50,288 bases of DNA from Bacteroidota bacterium (GTDB lineage Bacteria > Bacteroidota > Bacteroidia > Bacteroidales > VadinHA17): contig JADFQJ010000017.1 in NCBI GenBank assembly GCA_022561875.1, forward strand, positions 1 to 50,288, written 5' to 3'. The notes beneath the pieces are model-generated. The model searched no databases. It saw only the letters and a list, made by a program, of their open reading frames with translations, and had not been told where the DNA came from. This document shows positions 25,517 to 34,042 of this stretch, in pieces. A program made the position numbers and the translations under genes. Every line of letters starts with the position of its first letter. Position 1 is the stretch's first letter.

Positions 25517-26206
25517 TTATTTTATGATATTATTGCCTTTTAGCGTTTTGAGTATCTTTTCAAAAATTTTTTCAGGAGGAAGGATCCCGTCATTCTTTTT
25601 ACTGCAGTTAATAATTCTGAAACTGTTATCTGTATTAATTTCATGGAGATAGATATCTCTCACCCGGTTTTGAAAATCCAGACTTGCCTCATGAATATCC
25701 TGTTTGCCGTTCAGGTATTTTCGTCCTGAGCCTTCCCTGGTCTGACTAAGTCGTTGAGTGGTAAATTTGAAAGGAACATCGAGGAAAAGATTGATATCCG
25801 GTTTAGGAATCTTGTAATATTCATATTCCAGTTGAATGATCCATTTCCTGAGCCGTTCCCTGTTATCAGGATTCCTGAGTTTGGCGCATTGAAAGGCGAT
25901 ATTTGAAAATACATACCTGTCAACCACAACCAGGTTCCCGCTTTTAATCCAGGTTCTTATCATTGATGTTGCATCCATACGGTCTCCGGCATAAAGCATA
26001 GCAACAATGTATGGATCAACCATATTGATATCACCAAATTCTCCGCGCAGGAACCGGGCGATCATTTCTCCGAAAAATTGCGAATCAGTACGCGGGAAAT
26101 GAAGGTATTTATATGGTATTTTTACCTGTTCCAGATAATCTTGCAGCAGGTTAATCTGTGTTGATTTACCCGCACCGTCTAATCCTTCAATAACAACAAA
26201 ATGCAT
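25517..26206 (-). CDS. tmk: Thymidylate kinase-like P-loop kinase
   Basis: Tmk phosphorylates dTMP to dTDP. The start MHFVVIEGLDGAGKST contains the P-loop (residues 8-16). The segment DRYVFSNIAFQCAK (about 105-118) carries the DR(Y/H) motif, and NLFLDVPFKFTTQRLSQTREG the LID region. At 229 residues it is slightly longer than bacterial Tmk (about 205-213), so it could be a diverged deoxynucleoside monophosphate kinase family member. The gene is divergent from folP, sharing a 61-bp promoter region, and is followed by the DoxX gene after 8 bp, probably one transcript. Confidence 0.87.
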   Translation of the reverse strand: MHFVVIEGLDGAGKSTQINLLQDYLEQVKIPYKYLHFPRTDSQFFGEMIARFLRGEFGDINMVDPYIVAMLYAGDRMDATSMIRTWIKSGNLVVVDRYVFSNIAFQCAKLRNPDNRERLRKWIIQLEYEYYKIPKPDINLFLDVPFKFTTQRLSQTREGSGRKYLNGKQDIHEASLDFQNRVRDIYLHEINTDNSFRIINCSKKNDGILPPEKIFEKILKTLKGNNIIK

Positions 26207-26209
26207 AGA

Positions 26210-26249
26210 TTTGAATGTAAATTAAAATAGTTACTTTTGCTAAGTAACT
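26210..26249 (+). promoter_or_regulatory. folP promoter overlapped by an 8-bp inverted repeat
   Basis: TTTG (26210-26213), 18 bp, then TACTTTTG (26232-26239) is a good Bacteroidota-type promoter. The -7 element lies inside AGTTACTT-TTGCT-AAGTAACT (26229-26249), a perfect inverted repeat placed where a repressor or an RNA-start hairpin could act. The region is shared with the divergent tmk. Confidence 0.55.
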
Positions 26250-26267
26250 ATAGCCCTGTTTTAAAAA

Positions 26268-27140
26268 ATGATTCCTAAAGATACATTATTTTCGAGAAAA
26301 CGAACTATTAATATTAACGGACAATCGATTGATTTTTCAGAACCTAAAGTAATGGGGATCCTGAATGTAACTCCGGATTCTTTTTATGATGGCGGCAGGT
26401 TTCTTGAGGAGAAAAAGATGGTAAGTAAAGTTGAGCAAATGATCTCTGAAGGAGTTGATTTTATTGATGTTGGCGCTTACTCTTCGCGACCGGGAGCGAC
26501 CGATATCTCTTACGGTGAAGAAACCAAACGGTTGTCTGCAACAATGAAAGTGTTGAGATCCAGGTTTCCTGCAATAATAATTTCAATTGATACATTTCGA
26601 TCTGGAATTGCACGGAAAATGGTTGAAGAATATGGTGCCAATATGATCAATGATATTTCTGCAGGTAGTATGGACAGGGAAATGTTCCGCACAATTGCAG
26701 ATCTTCGGGTTCCGTATATAATGATGCATATGCAGGGAATACCCCAAACTATGCAGAAAGACCCGAAATATGAACATGTTGTAAAGGATATCATAACTTT
26801 TTTTTCCAGGAAAGTTGAGAAATTGAAACTTCTCGGAGTGAATGATGTTATTCTCGATCCGGGACTAGGATTTGGTAAAACCCTCGATCATAATTATGAG
26901 ATAATGAATGGATTGAGCTTATTTGCAATTTTTAATAAACCGGTTATGATAGGGGTTTCAAGGAAATCAATGATAGGAAAATTGCTTGGATGTACGCCTG
27001 ACGAGGCGCTAAACGGTACAATCGTGCTAAATACGGTTGCTCTGTTGGAAGGCGTTGATATTCTTAGAGTTCATGATGTAAAAGAAGCTGTTGAAGCAAT
27101 CAGGATTATTGAGAAATTGAATAAGTTTGGAGTTGAATAA
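26268..27140 (+). CDS. folP: Dihydropteroate synthase
   Basis: FolP condenses p-aminobenzoate with the pterin pyrophosphate in folate synthesis. The pterin-site motifs are all present: VMGILNVTPDSFYDGGRF (about residues 28-45), FIDVGAYSSRPGA (about 65-77), MINDISAGSMD (about 125-135), DPGLGFGKTLDHNYEIM (about 197-213) and MIGVSRKSMIGKLLG (about 226-240). The length of 290 residues is normal. The direction and the spacing to cdaA (123 bp) match the folP-cdaA pair widely seen in Bacteroidota. Confidence 0.97.
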   Translation: MIPKDTLFSRKRTININGQSIDFSEPKVMGILNVTPDSFYDGGRFLEEKKMVSKVEQMISEGVDFIDVGAYSSRPGATDISYGEETKRLSATMKVLRSRFPAIIISIDTFRSGIARKMVEEYGANMINDISAGSMDREMFRTIADLRVPYIMMHMQGIPQTMQKDPKYEHVVKDIITFFSRKVEKLKLLGVNDVILDPGLGFGKTLDHNYEIMNGLSLFAIFNKPVMIGVSRKSMIGKLLGCTPDEALNGTIVLNTVALLEGVDILRVHDVKEAVEAIRIIEKLNKFGVE

Positions 27141-27188
27141 ATACTGGCAATTAAGTATTTTTAAATGACAAAAGTGTCGCATTTCACC

Positions 27189-27210
27189 CCGTAGGATTTT
27201 TATCCAACGG
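27189..27210. repeat. REP-like hairpin between folP and cdaA
   Basis: CCGT-A-GGAT-TTTT-ATCC-A-ACGG forms a stem of 4+4 bp with one A-A mismatch and a TTTT loop, 49 bp after folP. It could act as a terminator or attenuator ahead of cdaA, or be a member of the same palindrome class as those near the transposase. Confidence 0.5.
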
Positions 27211-27263
27211 AGTAAACATGTCAAGCACGAAACATGAAACAAATAAAACAACATTAATATTTT

Positions 27264-28043
27264 ATGTACCCACTGTTTATCACAATACGAATTCTTGATA
27301 TTCTTGATATTATCCTGGTAGCTGTCCTGTTGTACCAGTTATACAGACTTATACGGGGAACGGTTGCTATAAATATTTTTACAGGGATATTCATTGTTTA
27401 TCTTTTCTGGCTTGTTGTGAAAGCGCTGAATATGGAGCTTATCAGTACCATATTCGGACAGGTTATTGGTGTTGGAGTGATAGCGCTTATCATTGTTTTT
27501 CAGCAGGAGATTCGCAGATTTCTGTTGATATTAGGCTCAAAATATGTTTCCAACGAACGGTTTTCGTTCGATAATATTTTTTCAACCGTTACACTAACCT
27601 CCAAACCTAAATTGGATACCAATACTTTAGCGAAGGCTTGCCGCCGGATGTCTGTGACAAAAACCGGGGCGCTTATCGTTCTGAAACGCAGGTCGGTTCT
27701 CAGTGCAATAATTGAAAGCGGAGATATTCTAAATGCTGATTGCTCATCCCGGATGCTTGAGTCAATTTTCTTTAAGAATAATCCCCTGCATGATGGAGCA
27801 GTGATTATTGAAGGGAAAAAAATCGTTGCAGCAAGATGTGTTTTGCCAACATCCGAAAATATCTATTTGCCGGCAAGATATGGTATGCGGCATCGTGCTG
27901 CAATAGGTATGACAGAAAGAAACGACTCCCTGGTAATTGTGGTATCAGAAGAAACAGGAGAAATATCCGTGGCTGATGCTGGTGAAATTAAATCGGAAAT
28001 TAAACCTGATGACTTAAAAAAAATACTTGATAGTGAAATTTAA
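27264..28043 (+). CDS. cdaA: Diadenylate cyclase CdaA (c-di-AMP synthase)
   Basis: CdaA makes cyclic di-AMP from two ATP, a messenger for potassium, osmotic and wall control. Three N-terminal membrane helices (about residues 7-75) are followed by the DAC domain. TKTGALIVLKRR (about 131-142), the DGA motif in NPLHDGAVIIEGKKI (about 173-187) and the RHR motif in GMRHRAAIGMTE (about 209-220) are the catalytic signatures. The length of 259 residues is normal. It follows folP, and an MscS channel gene starts 10 bp after it, a fitting partner since c-di-AMP signalling is tied to osmotic balance. Confidence 0.96.
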   Translation: MYPLFITIRILDILDIILVAVLLYQLYRLIRGTVAINIFTGIFIVYLFWLVVKALNMELISTIFGQVIGVGVIALIIVFQQEIRRFLLILGSKYVSNERFSFDNIFSTVTLTSKPKLDTNTLAKACRRMSVTKTGALIVLKRRSVLSAIIESGDILNADCSSRMLESIFFKNNPLHDGAVIIEGKKIVAARCVLPTSENIYLPARYGMRHRAAIGMTERNDSLVIVVSEETGEISVADAGEIKSEIKPDDLKKILDSEI

Positions 28044-28053
28044 TGGTTAAAAG

Positions 28054-28878
28054 ATGAACTTTAAAGAATTTCTGGAATTTCCCATGGTACAAACCGGTAA
28101 GTTGAATCTTACTCCCTATTCCCTTTTTATGGTATTAACTATCATTTCCGTAACATGGTTCTTGTTATGGCTTGTCAAAAAGATTTTTCTCCGAAAAGGA
28201 TTGTCAGAGAAATGGGATAAGGGAGTTGGTTATACGGTGTATTCAATAATAAAATATTTAGCCTGGATTATTGCAATTACTCTTGTCCTCGAATCGGTTG
28301 GTATTAAACTGACTTTACTTCTCGCGGGTTCTGCCGCTTTATTGGTTGGCGTCGGAATTGGTTTGCAACAGTTCTTTAGAGATATACTCTCCGGATTTAT
28401 TATCTTGTTCGAAAGAAGTATTTCAGTATCGGATGTTGTAGAACTTGACGAGATAATTGGTCAGGTTAAAGAGATAGGCATAAGGACATCAAAGATCGTT
28501 ACACGCGACAATATTACTATGACCATTCCAAATTCAAGATTTATTGAGGATAATGTTATTAACTGGACTACCACAGATGTTAAAACCCGGTTTCATGTTA
28601 ATGTGGGCGTTGCTTATGGATCAGATGTTCAGAAGGTTGAACAGGTCTTGATACAATGCGCTGAGAATCATAAGGATATTTCCCCGTATCCCAAGGCATT
28701 TGTGCGGTTTAATGATTTCGGCAATTCTTCCCTTGATTTTCAGCTTTATTTCTGGACTACAAAGTCATTTAGAGTTGAAAACCTGAAAAGTGACCTCAGG
28801 TTTGCAATTGATGCTGAATTTCGAAAAGAAAATATCACTATCCCGTTCCCACAGACAGATGTACATATAAAATCATAA
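28054..28878 (+). CDS. MscS-family mechanosensitive ion channel
   Basis: This is a small-conductance mechanosensitive channel. The membrane part has three helices (about residues 20-42, 62-82, 85-110). The third holds the glycine/alanine-rich pore AGSAALLVGVGIGLQQFF (about 94-111). The beta domain has FERSISVSDVVELDE and VTRDNITMTIPNSRFIEDNV, both hallmarks of MscS. At 274 residues it is close to E. coli MscS (286). It is probably co-transcribed with cdaA, and it converges with plsY with a 16-bp gap. Confidence 0.93.
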   Translation: MNFKEFLEFPMVQTGKLNLTPYSLFMVLTIISVTWFLLWLVKKIFLRKGLSEKWDKGVGYTVYSIIKYLAWIIAITLVLESVGIKLTLLLAGSAALLVGVGIGLQQFFRDILSGFIILFERSISVSDVVELDEIIGQVKEIGIRTSKIVTRDNITMTIPNSRFIEDNVINWTTTDVKTRFHVNVGVAYGSDVQKVEQVLIQCAENHKDISPYPKAFVRFNDFGNSSLDFQLYFWTTKSFRVENLKSDLRFAIDAEFRKENITIPFPQTDVHIKS

Positions 28879-28894
28879 CCCGCCGGGTCTTGGA

Positions 28895-29542
28895 TTAATT
28901 CTTTTTCTCTCTTCTGGCAAAAAGAAAAGTTGCCTTTGATTCTTCCTTTCTCAGTAAACGCCCTATATTCTTCTGGTGAGTGAGAATCAGCAAAACAAAT
29001 ACAGCTATTGAAAATATTACCATAGACGTAATTGATGTATGGAATATTACAATAACAGCAATGGGAAATGTAAATCCGGCAAGAATTGAACTTAACGAAA
29101 CATATTTTGTAAGAAATAATGTTATGAGGAATACACCTGCACAAACCAGTGTAGAATACGGGCTGATAGCAAGTACCATCCCAAACAGAGTCGCAACTCC
29201 TTTCCCTCCCCTGAACCCTGCGAATACAGGGAAAATATGCCCGATAACAGCAGCGCCTCCAAGAATAAGCTGGCAGTTTACAAACTGATCGGTTCCAGGT
29301 GGTGGCGATTGGACAAAACGTATCAGTGCAACGGCTGCAAACCCTTTTAGTACATCAACAATCATAACCGGAAGACCGGCTTTCCATCCTAATACCCTGA
29401 TTGTATTTGTAGCGCCGGCATTTTTACTGCCATGCTCACGAATATCAATTCCGTAGAAACCCTTTCCAACCCAAACGGCTGTAGGTATTGATCCCAGCAG
29501 ATATGCTGATATTATTAAAATAATTAATACAATTAATTGCAT
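28895..29542 (-). CDS. plsY: Glycerol-3-phosphate acyltransferase PlsY
   Basis: PlsY is a membrane enzyme that transfers acyl from acyl-phosphate to glycerol 3-phosphate, the first step of phospholipid synthesis. Signature loops are YLLGSIPTAVWVGK (residues about 14-27), HGSKNAGATNTIRVLG (about 37-52), GHIFPVFAGFRGGKGVATLFG (about 100-120) and the later LSSILAGF. Five to seven membrane segments fit. The length of 215 residues is normal. It is a single gene convergent with the MscS gene; ppdK lies downstream on the same strand. Confidence 0.95.
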   Translation of the reverse strand: MQLIVLIILIISAYLLGSIPTAVWVGKGFYGIDIREHGSKNAGATNTIRVLGWKAGLPVMIVDVLKGFAAVALIRFVQSPPPGTDQFVNCQLILGGAAVIGHIFPVFAGFRGGKGVATLFGMVLAISPYSTLVCAGVFLITLFLTKYVSLSSILAGFTFPIAVIVIFHTSITSMVIFSIAVFVLLILTHQKNIGRLLRKEESKATFLFARREKKN

Positions 29543-29589
29543 CTGTTGCTACTATAATTGAATTGCAAATTATATAATAATTTATCACC

Positions 29590-29609
29590 AAAACAAATTT
29601 ATTTGTTTT
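29590..29609. terminator. AT-rich inverted repeat at the end of ppdK
   Basis: AAAACAAAT-TT-ATTTGTTTT is a perfect 9-bp stem overlapping the ppdK stop codon. It is A/T only, so as a terminator it would be weak, but the symmetric T-tracts could serve either strand. Confidence 0.3.
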
Positions 29610-32313
29610 TTAGCTCAGCTTGTGCAGCGGCAATACGGGCTATTGGCACCCTGTAGGGTGAACAACTCACATAGTCCATGCCCACCTTGTAGCAGAATTC
29701 TATAGAACTGGGTTCACCTCCGTGTTCGCCACAAATTCCTACTTTCAAATCAGGTCTTGTTTCTCTTCCTTTCCTGGTTCCCATTTCAATCAACTGGCCT
29801 ATGCCTTCCTGATCGAGAATCTGGAACGGATCGTTTTTCAGTAAACCCTTCTCAATGTAAATTGGCAGAAATGTTCCTGCATCATCGCGTGAAAAACCAA
29901 ATCCCATTTGCGTCAGGTCATTTGTACCGAAAGAGAAGAATTCTGCTGATTTGGCAATTTCATCAGCGGTCAGCGCTGCTCTTGGGATTTCAATCATAGT
30001 GCCAACCAGGTATTCGATCGTATCATTTCTTTCTGCGAATACTTTTTCAATAGTGTCCCTGATGATTTTTTCCTGCAATTCCATTTCTTGCAAAGTGGCT
30101 GTCAGGGGAACCATAATTTCAGGTATAGCCTTAATACCTTTAGATTTAAGGTTTAATGCAGCTTCAATAATTGCTCTTGCCTGCATTTCGGTTATTTCCG
30201 GATACGTGTTACCCAACCTGCATCCCCTGTGTCCCAGCATGGGATTAAACTCATGCAATGATTCCACCTTGGCTTTTATCTCTTCAACCGTAATTCCCAT
30301 TTCTGCAGCCATTTCCTTCTGGTTTTCTTCTTCGTGGGGAACAAACTCGTGCAGAGGAGGATCAAGTAAACGAATAGTAACAGGAAGGTCATGCATAGCT
30401 TCGAAAATTCCTTCAAAGTCTTCTCTCTGGATTGGTAATAATTTTTTCAGCGCTTTCCGCCTACCGGTTTCATCCTCAGAAAGTATCATTTCACGCATGG
30501 CTTTAATCCGGTTTCCTTCGAAAAACATGTGTTCTGTTCTGGTCAGTCCGATTCCGACAGCGCCGAAATCCCTTGCTATTTTTGCATCTTTTGGTGTGTC
30601 AGCGTTTGTTCTCACTTTCATCGTGGCATACTTGTTAGCCAGATCCATAATTTCACCAAAATCACCGCTAAGTTCAGGATCTACTGTTTTAATCATTCCT
30701 TTGTATACTTTACCGGTTGAACCGTTAAGCGATATCCAGTCACCTTCAGACAGGGTAAAATTACCGACAGTTAAAGTGCGCTTCTTGTAGTTAATTTTAA
30801 TGCTTCCTGCACCTGAAACACAGCATTTACCCATACCGCGAGCTACAACAGCAGCGTGTGAGGTCATTCCCCCTCTTGCAGTGAGGATACCTCTGGCAAT
30901 GTTCATCCCTTCAAGGTCTTCAGGCGAAGTTTCGATCCTGACAAGTATTGTTTTAGAAAATTTATCAGCTTCATCGGCAAAGAATACTATCTGTCCGCTG
31001 GCGGCGCCCGGTGATGCAGCAAGTCCCTTTGTGATTTCTTCACCTTGTTCTAAGGAGTCATTGTCAAATACAGGATGCAGTAACTCATCCAGTCTATTGG
31101 GTTCAATCCGGAGAAGGGCTGTTTTTTCATCAATTAGTCCTTCACGTAGCATATCATTGGCAATTTTAATCATTGCAGCGCCGGTACGTTTCCCGCCACG
31201 TGTTTGCAGTAACCATAGCTTTCCTTCCTGGATTGTGAACTCAAGGTCTTGCATGTTACAATAATGCTTTTCAAGTTTTTCCTGGGTCTCAAACAACTCT
31301 TTATATACTTCAGGAGCCACTTCTTCAAGTGACGGAAAGTTCTTTTTTCTTTCTTCTTCTGATACATCAGCCAGTTTGGCCCAGCGTTGTGCTCCTTCTT
31401 TGGTAATTTGTCCCGGTGTCCTTATACCCGCAACAACATCTTCACCCTGAGCATTCATCAGGTATTCACCATTGAAAATATTTTCTCCGGTTGCTGCATC
31501 CCTTGTGAAAGCCACTCCGGTACCGGAATCTTCACCCATATTGCCGAATACCATTGCCTGGACATTAATTGCAGTGCCCCAGTCACCTGGGATCTGGTTT
31601 ATCTTTCGGTAATAAATTGCCCGCTTGGTGTTCCAACTGTCAAACACAGCCATAACTGAACCCCAGAGCTGTTCCCACGGATCAACAGGAAAATCTTTTC
31701 CGGTATTCTCTTTAACAGCTTTTTTAAATTTTGTCACCAGTTCTTTCAGATCCTCCACTGTAAGTTCCGTGTCATTCTTGAACCCTTTGGCTTCTTTAAT
31801 ACTTTCGAGAATCTCCTCAAATGGGTCTGTATCTTCTTTTGAGGCGGGTTTCATTCCCAGAACCACATTTCCAAACATCTGAACAAAACGGCGATATGAA
31901 TCCCATGCAAACCGGGGATTCCCGGTTTTTTTTGATAATCCCTCAACGGCATCGTCATTCATTCCCAGGTTAAGGACTGTATCCATCATTCCGGGCATGG
32001 AAACCCGGGCGCCTGAACGAACTGAAATAAGACAAGGATTTTCTTTGCTGCCGAATTTTGTGCCCATGATATTTTCAATATTCGCCACTGCCTTTTCTAC
32101 CTCTTCCTTCAGGACTTTTACTACAAAATCAACGCCCTTTTCATTATATTCAGCACATACCTCGGTGGTAATAGTAAATCCCGGAGGTACTGCTACACCA
32201 ATACGGCTCATTTCGGCAAGATTTGAACCTTTCCCGCCTAACAGGTTCTTTAATTCAGTTTTACCTTCAGCCTCTTTATTACCAAATGAATAAACTCTTT
32301 TGATTTCTGACAT
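29599..32313 (-). CDS. ppdK: Pyruvate, phosphate dikinase
   Basis: PpdK interconverts pyruvate, ATP and phosphate with PEP, AMP and pyrophosphate. The N-terminal ATP-grasp domain starts KRVYSFG, with LLGGKGSNLAEMSRIGVAVPPGF broken over residues 24-46. The swivelling phosphohistidine domain has ARGGMTSHAAVVARGMGK (about 449-466) with the catalytic histidine. The TIM-barrel PEP domain has GLTRTEHMFF, LGHRGCRLG, SFGTNDLTQMGFGFSRDD and GICGEHGGEPSS with the catalytic cysteine. At 904 residues it is full length. It is monocistronic. In anaerobic Bacteroidota it works at the PEP/pyruvate node with Pyk, whose gene lies 1.7 kb away. Confidence 0.98.
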   Translation of the reverse strand: MSEIKRVYSFGNKEAEGKTELKNLLGGKGSNLAEMSRIGVAVPPGFTITTEVCAEYNEKGVDFVVKVLKEEVEKAVANIENIMGTKFGSKENPCLISVRSGARVSMPGMMDTVLNLGMNDDAVEGLSKKTGNPRFAWDSYRRFVQMFGNVVLGMKPASKEDTDPFEEILESIKEAKGFKNDTELTVEDLKELVTKFKKAVKENTGKDFPVDPWEQLWGSVMAVFDSWNTKRAIYYRKINQIPGDWGTAINVQAMVFGNMGEDSGTGVAFTRDAATGENIFNGEYLMNAQGEDVVAGIRTPGQITKEGAQRWAKLADVSEEERKKNFPSLEEVAPEVYKELFETQEKLEKHYCNMQDLEFTIQEGKLWLLQTRGGKRTGAAMIKIANDMLREGLIDEKTALLRIEPNRLDELLHPVFDNDSLEQGEEITKGLAASPGAASGQIVFFADEADKFSKTILVRIETSPEDLEGMNIARGILTARGGMTSHAAVVARGMGKCCVSGAGSIKINYKKRTLTVGNFTLSEGDWISLNGSTGKVYKGMIKTVDPELSGDFGEIMDLANKYATMKVRTNADTPKDAKIARDFGAVGIGLTRTEHMFFEGNRIKAMREMILSEDETGRRKALKKLLPIQREDFEGIFEAMHDLPVTIRLLDPPLHEFVPHEEENQKEMAAEMGITVEEIKAKVESLHEFNPMLGHRGCRLGNTYPEITEMQARAIIEAALNLKSKGIKAIPEIMVPLTATLQEMELQEKIIRDTIEKVFAERNDTIEYLVGTMIEIPRAALTADEIAKSAEFFSFGTNDLTQMGFGFSRDDAGTFLPIYIEKGLLKNDPFQILDQEGIGQLIEMGTRKGRETRPDLKVGICGEHGGEPSSIEFCYKVGMDYVSCSPYRVPIARIAAAQAELKNK

Positions 32314-32523
32314 AATTATCTCTATTTTAATGTGTTAGTATATATTTTTTTTCAATTTTTGCAAATTGAGCCAAAATTAATAATAATTTTATTATTTGCA
32401 CTATTTTCAATTGCCATTGTTGTAAAAGTTGCTGGTTTCAAAGTTCAAAGTTCAAGGTTGTCATTTTAAAACAACATCATAACCTTATTTCTCCATCTCC
32501 CCGTCGCCTCTTCGCCTTGAATC

Positions 32524-33429
32524 CTATGACCTCGGATGAAACCGGATAATAGTATCCCGCAGGTATTCACTGTCAAGGTGTGTGTATATCTCGGTGGTAA
32601 GGATTGATTCATGCCCCAGCATTTCCTGAACAGATCTCAGGTCAGCTCCTCCTTCAACCAGGTGTGTTGCAAAAGAGTGGCGAAATGTATGCGGACTGAT
32701 TTTCTTTTTTAACTGGATGTTATTTGCCAGATCTTTGATGATGGTAAACACCATGACTCTTGTCAGCCGCTTGCCGCGTCTGTTTAAAAAAACTACATTT
32801 TCATCTTCTTTATTGATGTTGGATAATCTTCGTCTGTCCTGGTAATAAAGATCTATCTCTTTTAGTGCTTTCGCACTGATGGGTATAAGCCGTTCTTTAT
32901 TTCCTTTTCCCACAACCCGTACAAACCCCAGGTCAGGATACATATTAGAGATTTTAAGGTTAACAAGCTCGGTAACTCTTAACCCGCAACTGTACAATGT
33001 TTCCAGCATGGCTTTGTTTCTCTGCCCTTCAGGTTTACTCAGATCAATTGCAGCAAGTAGCCTGTCGATCTCTACTACCGATAATACTACCGGCAGTTTC
33101 TTCCCGATCTTTGGTGTTTCTAGCAGGGCAGTTGGATCAGTTTCAATGATCTCCTCAAGCAATAAATATGTGAAAAAGGCTTTAATGCCTGAAATAACCC
33201 TGGCCTGAGTACGGGGAGTTATTCCTAATTCGCTGATCCATTGAACAAACTTCTGAAGATCCGATAATTCAATCTCTGAAACCTTTTTCTCAATATTTGC
33301 AGCTTCAAGGTACTGGATCAGCTTGTGGATATCATGAATATAAGCCAAAATGGAATTAGGCGACAAAGACTTTTCCAGTTTAAGAAAGACTTCAAAATCG
33401 TGAATGTTTTTATTCCACATTGAAGACAT
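32524..33429 (-). CDS. xerD: Site-specific tyrosine recombinase XerD
   Basis: XerD resolves chromosome dimers at dif together with XerC. The SAM-like N-terminal domain (about residues 5-90) precedes the catalytic domain with the full active-site set: R151 (SCGLRVTEL), K175, H247 and R250 (HTFRHSF), H273 (LGHESI) and Y282 (TEIYTHLD). The length of 301 residues is normal. It is divergent from aroQ, a pairing common in Bacteroidota. The stop is followed on the minus strand by purine-rich GAAGAGGCGA-type sequence. Confidence 0.95.
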   Translation of the reverse strand: MSSMWNKNIHDFEVFLKLEKSLSPNSILAYIHDIHKLIQYLEAANIEKKVSEIELSDLQKFVQWISELGITPRTQARVISGIKAFFTYLLLEEIIETDPTALLETPKIGKKLPVVLSVVEIDRLLAAIDLSKPEGQRNKAMLETLYSCGLRVTELVNLKISNMYPDLGFVRVVGKGNKERLIPISAKALKEIDLYYQDRRRLSNINKEDENVVFLNRRGKRLTRVMVFTIIKDLANNIQLKKKISPHTFRHSFATHLVEGGADLRSVQEMLGHESILTTEIYTHLDSEYLRDTIIRFHPRS

Positions 33430-33582
33430 TATACAATTTAATTCAATTCTAAGAATAATCCGATTAATTTTGTATCATATTGCTGTAAAATCTGTAAGAA
33501 CATAGTTATGCAAATTAACTAAAAAAGCAATACTTGATTGATAACTTGAGTTAATTAATATAATGTCAAAAAAACAGAACAT

Positions 33583-34017
33583 ATGAAAGTTAAAATTATC
33601 AATGGTCCCAATCTTAACCTGCTTGGAAGAAGACAAACTGATATTTATGGTGTAAGTGATTTTAAATCCTTCCTGAAGAAACTGCAGGAGAAATATCCCG
33701 GGATACAAATTGACCATTACCAATCAAATGTTGAAGGTGAAATTGTAAATAAAATCCAGGAGGTGGGGTTTTCATACGATGGTATCATAATTAATGCCGG
33801 CGGATATACTCACACTTCCGTTTCTATTGCTGATGCACTTGCCGCGGTTGAAACCCCTGCCATTGAGGTACATATTACCAATATCCTTGCACGGGAAGAA
33901 TACCGTCATACCTCTCTCATAGCCCCTGCCTGCCATGGTACCATTATGGGATTCGGACTTGATTCGTACAGGTTAGGCCTGGAAGGATTGATTGAAATTG
34001 TGAGAAGGAAAAAGTAA
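33583..34017 (+). CDS. aroQ: 3-dehydroquinate dehydratase, type II
   Basis: AroQ catalyses the third step of the shikimate pathway as a dodecamer. The start KVKIINGPNLNLLGRRQTD includes the catalytic arginine loop, followed by IYG with the active tyrosine. IINAGGYTHTSVSIADAL (about residues 67-84) binds substrate, and VHITNILAREEYRHTS (about 96-111) contains the catalytic histidine. The length of 144 residues is normal. It sits between xerD (divergent) and pyk, 25 bp downstream, so aroQ-pyk is probably one operon. A perfect TAATTTTG at 33465-33472 could be its -7 element, but no good -33 precedes it. Confidence 0.96.
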   Translation: MKVKIINGPNLNLLGRRQTDIYGVSDFKSFLKKLQEKYPGIQIDHYQSNVEGEIVNKIQEVGFSYDGIIINAGGYTHTSVSIADALAAVETPAIEVHITNILAREEYRHTSLIAPACHGTIMGFGLDSYRLGLEGLIEIVRRKK

Positions 34018-34042
34018 CCGGATAAAATAATAGAAATATCTC

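Noticed and set aside
29951-30790. Long plus-strand ORF of 279 codons antisense to ppdK
   Set aside because: It is low-complexity in composition (serine/isoleucine rich) and lies wholly inside the well-supported ppdK coding frame on the other strand.
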